Shown: piece by piece, positions 55,712-64,000 of the stretch | Layout of the letters: each line of letters starts with the position of its first letter | Position numbering within the stretch: position 1 is the stretch's first letter | Assembly (NCBI RefSeq): GCF_963259705.1 | Contig: NC_081846.1 | Span: 59,945,722-60,009,721, forward strand | DNA: 64,000 nt | Direction of reading: 5' to 3' | From: Myotis daubentonii | Lineage: Eukaryota > Chordata > Mammalia > Chiroptera > Vespertilionidae | Translations under genes and position numbers: made by a program | The notes under the pieces: model-generated | The model's database searches: none | What the model saw: only the letters and a program-made list of their open reading frames with translations | What the model was told of the DNA's origin: nothing

Positions 55712-56574
55712 TATATACTTGGCATTTTTCCAAGTTTTCAACAACAGAAAAGCATATTGGTTTACTAAAATATCATATTTGTTCTATATTTTCTATCATT
55801 ATATAAGCAAAATAAATTTGTACTTATTGCAGAACAAATACAAATAAATTGATTTAGGAGAAAATTAGAGTGTTTTAAAAATGTATATTAAAGTCTTCCT
55901 TTTATAGATCATTTTTAAAAAAATATGTACATTTATGTTTTAAATTGGGCCTTTGGTACTTTTTTCCTTTTTTTGCCTTATGTTTTTCAAGCTATTGTCC
56001 GTGCGAGGTGTTAATTTCTTAGCTACACTGAAAAGTATGTCTTTATTTTTCTATAAATATTTTATAAATGAATGAACACTGAATCATAGAATTTTCTTAC
56101 ACTTAATTCTGGAAGGCATGCCGTATATATATTTAAATCAGTTACACCAAAACACATTAAAGTGAAATTAGGGTTTGCTGCTTTCTGTGATATAAGATTA
56201 AATATATTGATATTTTGAATCCATATGTTATTATTTCTTCTCTAGTACTTGTAAATTATTCTAGTTTTATTTTAAGCCTTAAGTTTAGAATGCATTTTCT
56301 TAAAATATAAAATTTTAGATATTATACTATGATTTACATTTGAAGGTCATTAAAATAGTAACGTGTTGGCAGGAAAAGGAAGAGCAATAAGTGTCACAAA
56401 TTCTTTGATACATGGACTTGTAATAGTTAACACCATGGATCTAATCTCTCCACACTCCGTTTCCCCCACAATGTTGCTAAGTAACGTTTCTTAATCACAG
56501 ATCAGATGGTAGCACTCCTTCCTATCTAGTATTAAATTGATAGTTTAGAGCTTGGTAATATATATATTTTTTAT
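55712..56574. other. AT-rich DNA
   Basis: No gene or named repeat. Confidence 0.5.
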
Positions 56575-56750
56575 TTTTATCATCTTATTGAATTTATTGG
56601 AGTAACACGGGTTAACAAAATTATACGGGTTTCAGGTGCACAATTCTACAACACATCATCTGTATACTGTATCATGTGATCACCACCCCATCAAGTCTCA
56701 GTTCATCACCATTTATCTCCCCTAAATCACCACAATGTCTGTGTCCATGA

Positions 56751-56809
<59 letters not shown>

Positions 56810-57010
56810 CTCTCTCTCTCTCTTTCTTTCTCAATCCCTCACAGCTCCATCCAGATCCTCCCCATCCCCTACTGTGCCCCACAACAGCTGTCAGCCTGCC
56901 CTCAATCTAGGAGTCTGTCTCTATTTTGCTTATTAGTTCATTTTGTTCATGAGATTCCACATATGAGTGAAATCACATAGTATTTGTCTTTCTCTAACTG
57001 ACTCAATATT
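56575..57010 (-). mobile_element. Old L1 3' UTR fragment, antisense, with (TC)n
   Basis: Opens with 'cttattgaatttattggagtaacacgg' and closes with GTGAAATCACATAGTATTTG, the complement of an L1 ORF2 end plus 3' UTR (compare 641-1022). A TC microsatellite (56753-56830) sits inside it; the serine/leucine frame through it is an artefact. Confidence 0.75.
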
Positions 57011-57321
57011 TTGAATCATAAAACATTAGAGAGTTTCTAAAATCAATCCTTAGTTGGTATAATATTATTAATTTGATCTGTTAACCCTGAAAATCCTCAA
57101 TGGAAAAAAAATTCTATTTCTGTCTCCATAGCCTGTAGATAATCAGTGGCATAATTCTATTTGGTTAATAAGTAATTACTGATTATCTACTTTGTCAGGA
57201 ATATGTGAGGCACTGAATATTAATATGCAGATAGGGCCCAGCTTTGTAACAAAGGTCCTTTCCACCCACAGCGAAGGCGTCATACAGTGTGAGAATTCCT
57301 GTGGTAGACCATTGCCTAAGC

Positions 57322-57544
57322 CAGTGGCTCTCAACCTCCCTAATGCCGCGACCCTTTAACACAGTTCCTCATGTTGTGGTGACCCCCAATTTCATTGTTA
57401 CAAATTGAACATAATTAAAGCATAGTGATTAATCACAAAAACAATATGCAATTATATATGTGTTTTCCAATGGTCTTAGACGACCCCTGTGAAAGGGTCA
57501 TTAGACCCCCAAAGGAGTCGCGACCCACAGGTTGAGAACTGCTG
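57322..57544 (-). mobile_element. SPIN-type hAT miniature transposon, reverse orientation
   Basis: A 223 bp element starting CAGTGGCTCTCAACCT and ending CACAGGTTGAGAACTGCTG; contains CGACCCCTGTGAAAGGGTCA. Flanks GCCTAAGC (57314-57321) and GCCTAGGC (57545-57552) match 7/8. Inverted relative to the copy at 51201. Confidence 0.88.
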
Positions 57545-57552
57545 GCCTAGGC

Positions 57553-60282
57553 AGAGAGCACACTTACTCTGCCTTGGATAAAGGGATTCTCAGAGAAAGA
57601 ATGTTAGTGTATATGAGGTGCACGGGGCTGGAAAGAGCATTCCAGAGCAGGGAAACTGCATCTGTCAATTCGTGGGGGCACGACAGGGTCCAGGCACCAC
57701 ATGGTGTGCAGTTTGCTGCGATGAGAAAATAGAGCTCATTTCAGTGCTGTTGGAGGTGACAGGGAAGAAGGAAGTTGGGATAGGACAATGGAGAGTCCCT
57801 CTCACCACTGTAAGGTTATTGAGGCTCTTTCTTTTTCTCTAGCTTCAGAAGAATATTACAATTTTCTTTTTAATGTTAAAAAAAAATAGTGTAAGAAAGG
57901 TGCCTGGCCTTAATTCTTGTCAAGGGGATATTACTGGCGACATATCTGAAGTGATCTAATTTGCATTAGCTAATTCTCTTTAGTTTGGAAAGTAAACTAT
58001 ACAAACATCATAATTGCTCTTTGTAGGAAAATCCTGAGAGCTTTATATATTCTTTGCATTCTCCTCTTCTCCAAGGATCTGACCTACATCTCTGACATCA
58101 GTACTGAGTGTTGCTCTCAGATGCCCCCAAATCTGTTGTCTGATCCACGTGTAACACCTGGATCAGATTTTTCCCCTTCAACTTCAACATATCATTGGGA
58201 TCTTCAAATCCTCTCATAAACCTGACATTAGGACAATATGGAACAAACATCCTCTAAGAAATGTAATTAATGCATCAGATCCATAAGGTTGATGTGGCAT
58301 TTACTTTCCATAGGAACAGGGGTGTAAAATGAAATCTTCTATTTTTTGAATGCTCAGTAGCAATAATTCATATTCAATAAAGGTTTGGGGATGCTTATGC
58401 CAGGAGTTAAAAATCATGGCATATTTCCTTTCTTACCACTGTGTGAGAAAAATGGATATTTAAGAAAGTTATGTAACATGAGTGGAAGAGGAACATATAT
58501 TAACAAGAGAGGAGGTTTAACATATATTTCAAATATAACTCAGAGGGACCTTAGTAAGAACTGTAGATAATCGCACCTGGCAAGCAGCAATTGGAAAGCT
58601 GCTTTGTTTTCGGTGAAGTGTTCTGGCCAGTTCTCAAACTAAAGAGTCCAAAATACCTTTGTCTACAAATTGTTAGAGCAGCCACATAATAGAGAATCAT
58701 TTCCAGTTATTCATGGCCTCCTGATGAGAGTGGGAGGTAGGCCTGCCTGGCCACGGGTAACCTCTCCCAGGAGGCATTTGAAAGGATGCTCTTTGTTATC
58801 ATTTTGTGATTTCAAATTCACCAGTTATAATTACAAAGAAGACACTACCGTTTTAAGGCATGGTGATCCTTATAGGACAGGGGAGAAGCCAAAATTAAAA
58901 TTAAATTATACCTGTTTGAAGAAAAGGGATGGGACTGTATTCTTTTTACATCCTACATCTATAATTTAGCATGACAGTTTAGATACGCCTGGGAATGGAT
59001 TTCGTATTCTCAGTTACCTTGTGGGTGTAATTGCATGGTTAAGACTCACTCAAAATTTACAACTATAATGTCTGTCTTGCAATACTTTGATTTTAATTCT
59101 ACTATAATAATAAGTAATCTTTATAGGTGGAATTCTTAACTGAGGAATGTGGGAGAATACCCCTGGGACCAGGAAAATGGGAGCAATATTCTGGACTATT
59201 ATTAATCGCAGTAAAAGGTGAACAATCTTAATATTTGTATTAGTGTAATAGAATTACTGAAGGAAATAATCTTTGCAAGTGGTGGGCACAGCCTCATATA
59301 ATTATATAAGCCTGCATTGTAGAAATATTCCAACAGAGTTTCACCACTAATTTTCTGAGAGTTTCTAATGCTAAATGGACTCAGTTGATTTATTCAATAA
59401 GAATATGTCCTAGGTTCATTAGTTTTAAATTAATGTCTGTAAGGTCACATGTTCTAAACCCTGAATATGTGATTTACTTGAATTAACAAAAACAAAGCCT
59501 TGTTGTCAGGAATCAGTAACCACAAAATGAGATCATATTTAATTTTATATCCACAATGTTAGATTATGAGCCTCTAGGCCTACCTACCAGATATTAGTCC
59601 CCTAGGGAAAGAATCATTTCTCCAGTTGTTCTGGGGTTTTCTCAAGGTGCAGTGCTCTGAGTAGATTCTTTTATTCCAGTCTTCTTTGCTGTTTGCACAA
59701 ATCCTGACCCTCATGGCACCGTCACTGCCCTGGGCAGTACTGACCTCAGCTGACCAGCACTATCCCAGCTCCCTCTTGTGCCTCAGGACTCAAAGTTGAT
59801 GTCTGAGCTTCTGCTGTCATTGCCACTACCACTCTGAAAACCAGAGGCTGACTGTGCTGTTGTTTGTACCTAGTCCACCTCCACATCTATATCATAACAG
59901 CTTACTATTTCTTTCTAAAACTCCAGACACCCTCTAGGTATTCATGCCTCAGAGCTTAGGTTAATACATTCAAACCCCAGAGGCAGGTTGCAAACCCTCC
60001 ATCATATCAGTCTCATTCTCCCCAGAATTCACTAGTTCAACAATATGTTTGACTGTGAATGTATTGAGCCCCTTAACAAGGCGAGAGAATCTGCCTTATG
60101 CATTAGTAGTCAATCTTCATCCTCTGGCTCAAAGGAGATTCTTATAATATAAATACATACATACATACATACATACATAAATAGATAAATAGATGCTATG
60201 AGCTTTAGCATTTGCTTGTTTGTTTTTGTGGACATATGTTTTCATTTCTCATGAGTAAATACTAGGTAGGAAAACCAAGTAA
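57553..60282. other. 2.7 kb non-coding DNA; (ATAC)n near the end
   Basis: 57570-57850 may be an old repeat that the SPIN element interrupted. A (CATA)n tract lies at about 60152-60180. Otherwise nothing recognised. Confidence 0.45.
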
Positions 60283-60770
60283 CTTTATTCCTAGATATTT
60301 ACCCTAGAGAAATGAAAACATGTTTGCAGACATGGAATTTGTATTCATCATAGTTAAAACAAAAATAAAAACAACAAAAGCACACCTAGACACAACACAA
60401 ATTTTCCTTGACAAGAGAATGTATTTTTAAAAATGTGGTACATTCATATAGTAGAAATCAATTCAGAAGTAAAAATGAACAAACTTTTGGCATTGCAACA
60501 ATATGGGTAATGTCTCCAGCATTATGTTGAGTAAAGGAAGCTAGACAGAAAAAAAAGTGCACTATATGGTTCTATTTAAATGAAATTCTTGAACAGGCAA
60601 AACAAAATTAGGGTAATATAAATCAAATTAATGATAGCTTGGGGTGGGCGAGTGGAGGTGAGAGCATCAATTGCAAAGATAAAAATGTTTATATTGTGAT
60701 TGGCATGGGATCACTTAAATCTGGGAATTTTTATGTAGGTAAATTATTTCTTATTAAAGTTGGGTTTCTT
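60283..60770 (+). mobile_element. Ancient L1 fragment, sense
   Basis: 'ttattcctagatatttaccctagagaaatgaaaa', then 'gcattatgttgagtaaaggaagctagacag' matches the end of ORF2 and 3' UTR of an old L1. Many stops. Confidence 0.7.
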
Positions 60771-62465
60771 CAGACCTAGGGAATAGTCTTCCCAAGGTTC
60801 CAGCCACACAGTTCTTATCTTACCATTCCTATCTTTAATAGCACTTTGCTGAAAACATTTTCACATGCATACTGTCAACTGATTTTTTAGCTACTCCTCT
60901 ATATCTAGCTCCTATCTATTAAATAGGGCACGGAGGACTACCCCATTTTCCATTGCTTTTGAAACACTGTTGACTTGCCTGGACTTGGCTTCTCTTCCCA
61001 GTTCAAAGCCATTGTACCTTCTAATGCAATATATAACTCACCTATTTTTACGTACAGAGAACAGAACTCAAAAAAGTTCCTTTGTGGTAACCAACATAAA
61101 AAGAAAAAAAAAAAAACACTTTACCTTCTTTACTCTTTTAAGTGCATTTATAATAATAATTTATGTTTGACTTGTGTTAACTTATAATTTTGAAGTTTGA
61201 CTTGAGTTAGGTGATATATCCTTGATTTATGCATCTTGCTTCTATATCAAAATAATTTATGATGTTTGTTAATTATATCCCTTCATCTTCCTACCATATG
61301 GTCATTTTCCTACAGAGTAAACTTTTATAAAGCTGCTTCCAAAAATACATGTTTTATGTTTTAAAATGTTTCACAAAGTCATCTTTTTTTTCTTTTCACT
61401 TGATATTTTTAGCCTTATGTCAATGATGCCACTTTTGCATTGAAAAAAGCTTTCCCATTAGGGACGGTAGTAACTTAAAAAATGTCCTTAAAATAACACT
61501 ACAGAAGCATTATTTATTTTCTCTTTTGGCAAAGAAAATATACGGTAACAACTTTACAAACTTGTTCAATAAAGTCAGCGAAGAGCCAATTACAACATAT
61601 GCAGTATACCCAAGGGCGACATGTTGGCTTGAATTCTTAACTAATTATGTGTTCCAGCAAAGAAAACCTTGAAAGTGGCCTCAAAAGGAAGTACTCCATA
61701 AAACTTGCATTTACCTCATCAAATCTATCAAATTTTCCAATGTCATTGAAACTATCACTGCTCCCATTGTCACTAGGTTTAGTCTTTAACAAATACACTG
61801 AATTTATAACCACTAAGCAAAATGAGATTAATATTTCAAGTAACCTATTAGAAAATATAAGCACAGGTGCACAATCACACAAAATATGTTGTGTTTTAAT
61901 TTAGGCTGTTTGTTTTGTGTGTGTTTTTGTTTGTTTGTTTGTTTTTGGTTTATATAGCTTACATGTCTAAAATATTATACCAGGTAAACATTTAGTGTAT
62001 GTAGGCACACAATGTGTGTTTTCTAATCTTTGGAAGAATTATTCTAATAACCTATGTTTATGTGTTTATTCTATTTCCTAGTTGTCAGTGATTCTATAGT
62101 CAAATTTACTTTAAGCACTTTTTTTCTTTTAGGTTTTAGATACTTTGTGTCATCTTTACTGAATTAATGCAGAATCTAACATTTGCATGGCCTTTAGTGA
62201 TCCAGAAACTTAGATTTATTTCTATGTTGTTAAAATCACAAACTACATAGCTAAGGGAAAAGGTATCTAGCTGTTATATTAAGAACTTGTACCTATGATT
62301 GAGAAGACCTATCCTGTTCATATGGTATAAAATGAAATTGGGTTCAAGTTCTACTTTCATCGTTTACTAAAAAATTGTTTTGAATAAGTCACTTTTGTTT
62401 GAATTTCCTTATTTTTATAAGTTTCAGAGAAGGAGCAGGAACTTCAATTTAAAAAGGGAAAGGTG
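60771..62465. other. AT-rich DNA, nothing recognised
   Basis: Contains an 81-residue minus-strand frame (61637-61882) of fairly normal amino-acid mix but with no recognised family. I do not call it a gene. Confidence 0.45.
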
Positions 62466-63250
62466 GATTGCCCATTTCTTAATTGGATTGTTTGTGCTTT
62501 TGGCGTTGAGTTTTGTAAGTTCCTGGAAAGACTCTTCTCTAAAGAGGGCATACAGATGGCAAATAGACATATGAAAAAATGCTCAACATCACTAATCATC
62601 AGAGAAATGCAAATTACAACCACAATTAGATATCACCTCACACCTGTCATAATGGATAGCATCACCAAATCAACAAGCAACAAGTGTTAGCAAAGATGTG
62701 AAGAAAGGGAACCCTTGTGCACTCTTGGTGGAAATGCAGACTGTGGAAAGCTTGGAGGTACCTCAAAAATTAAATATGGAATTGCTTTATTACTCAGCAA
62801 TTCCACTTCTGGGAATATACCCAAAGAAACCCAAAATACTGATTCTAAAGAATCTATGCACCTCTATGTTCATTTCAGCATTATTTACAATAGACAAGAT
62901 TTGGAAGAAACCCAAGTGTCCATCAGTAGATGAGCGGGGAGAAAAAGAAAACTATGGTACATTTGTATAATGGAATACCACTCAGCTGTAAAAAATGAGA
63001 TCTTAACTTTTGTGACAGCATGGATGGACCTGGAGAGTATTATGCTAAGTGAAATAAGTCAGTCAGAGAGAGACAAGTATCATATGATTTCCTTTATATG
63101 TGGAATCTAATGAACAAAATAAACTAACAAAATGGAGACAGATTCATTGATACAAAGAACAGACTGACAGTTGTCAGAGGGGTGAGGGTTGGGGGCTGGG
63201 CTGAGGGTTAACAACAGCAACAACAAGCCAGTAGATTTAAGCAACTTTCA
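62466..63250 (+). mobile_element. 5'-inverted L1 (twin-primed), ORF2 end plus 3' UTR
   Basis: 62466-62525 is antisense L1 (CCCATTTCTTAATTGGATTG). From 62526 the sequence is sense L1, starting at almost the next L1 position (CTCTAAAGAGGGCATACAG) and running through ORF2 to the 3' UTR. Frameshifts and deletions break the frame, so the short overlapping peptides are remnants. Confidence 0.8.
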
Positions 63251-63416
63251 AAATTAATGTCATGTATTATCTGTATCATTTTCTGAAAATGAGAAGTTGA
63301 TAAATAGAAGCCTAAGAAGTTTAAAAGAAGAATTTTAATAAGATTTTAACAATGATAAGGCATCACTTTTAGAAATGTCAGTATTAAATTATCTTAAAAT
63401 TATCTCACATTATGTA

Positions 63417-63718
63417 TCCTTACTAATAAAAGGCTAAGTAGTCATCACGCCCTCACACGTGATGCCCTCACACAGTCACAAGATGGCTACATTCCCAGCA
63501 GAGGTGGGCTTCCCATGTACCCACTCGCGGGCGCCATGGAGGCGGGATCCCTGGCTCTGGCCCACCTCTTTGGGGCAATCCATCACTGAGCCCCAGATGG
63601 GTGGGCAGGGCCTACCTTTTAGGGTGATTGATTGCAGGGCTCCTGCACTGTGAGAGGGCACAGGCCAGACTGGGGGACACCCCTCCAAGTGCTCAAATTT
63701 CATGTACCAGGCCTTTAG
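63417..63718 (+). mobile_element. Non-autonomous Helitron, first of an abutting pair
   Basis: 5' TCCTTACTAATAAAAGGC, CAAGATGGC at 63479, 3' half-hairpin then CAGGCCTTTAG (CTAG altered to TTAG). The next Helitron starts directly after it. Confidence 0.87.
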
Positions 63719-64000
63719 TATATATATAAAAGCCTAAGCAACTGTTTGACCAATAGCTATGGTATGCACTGACCACCAGGGGGCAGATGGTCCAACTGGT
63801 AGGTTAGCATGCTGTTGGGGTCCAGCCAATCGGGACTGAGCGAGACGGTCTGGCCACACCCTGGAGCATTCCTGCTGTCCCTCCCCAGGCCTGGTCGTGC
63901 ACCGGTGGGGTCCCTCGGCCTGGCCTGTGACCTCTTGCAATCTGATATCCCTCAAGGGATATCCACAGGCCAGGCCAAGGGATCCCACTGGAGCACAAAT
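63719..64000 (+). mobile_element. Non-autonomous Helitron, cut by window end
   Basis: Starts TATATATATAAAAGCC (the first bases of the 5' TC end look altered). Contains the CTCF-like TGACCACCAGGGGGCAGAT (63770-63788) and a middle related to 14584-14878. The window ends inside its 3' hairpin (GAGCACAAAT). Confidence 0.85.

Noticed and set aside
61637..61882. 81-residue minus-strand frame of normal composition
   Set aside because: No recognised domain, no neighbouring exon signal that I could support, and an opposite frame is open over the same stretch.

Overview
This 64 kb window is mammalian nuclear DNA. The transposon mix points to a vesper bat (Vespertilionidae). It has tRNA-derived VES-type SINEs with the tRNA A and B boxes and the pyrimidine-rich 3' region seen in bats. 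It has at least fourteen non-autonomous Helitrons with HeliBat-type ends: TC plus a TATATAATAAAAG-like 5' end, and a short 3' hairpin followed by GGGCCTCTAG. It also has hAT miniature elements of the SPIN type, several LTRs and many L1 fragments. Genus and species cannot be read from the sequence.

I see no host protein-coding gene, no tRNA, rRNA or small RNA gene, and no CRISPR array. The only long open reading frames belong to LINE-1. Most other short frames fall inside repeats or in AT-rich DNA without codon-like structure. The window is therefore intergenic or intronic.

Layout: 1-1.3 kb is AT-rich with an old L1 piece. 1.6-8.8 kb is a full-length L1 with both ORFs open, a perfect 16 bp target-site duplication and a 36-base A tail, inserted in a SINE. 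9-11.5 kb has a SINE and a Helitron carrying a minisatellite. 12.2-15 kb is a nest: a 5'-inverted L1 broken by an LTR, a SINE and a Helitron. 15-20 kb has Helitrons, SINEs, and an LTR interrupted by a hAT element. 20.8-23.2 kb has a second LTR and a complete ORF1-only L1 relative (HAL1-like). 23-32 kb mixes SINEs, Helitrons (one only 45 bp) and old LINE2/MER5 pieces. 32-36 kb is a repeat-poor AT-rich stretch. 36-48 kb has old LINE2/MIR, two Helitrons and two GC-rich LTR-like blocks. 48-55 kb is dense in SINEs, with one SPIN and a large Helitron whose cargo looks like a captured housekeeping promoter. 55-64 kb has a second SPIN, old L1 pieces, another 5'-inverted L1 and two abutting Helitrons running off the end.

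There is no operon-like cooperation between genes. The functional relations are parasitic: L1 ORF1 and ORF2 proteins would mobilise L1 RNA and, in trans, SINEs and the ORF1-only element. Helitron and hAT copies lack transposase and depended on enzymes made elsewhere. I did not find a clear, previously undescribed system. The most interesting items are the intact L1, the ORF1-only element, the promoter-like Helitron cargo, and the CTCF/octamer/YY1-like motifs spread by Helitrons.
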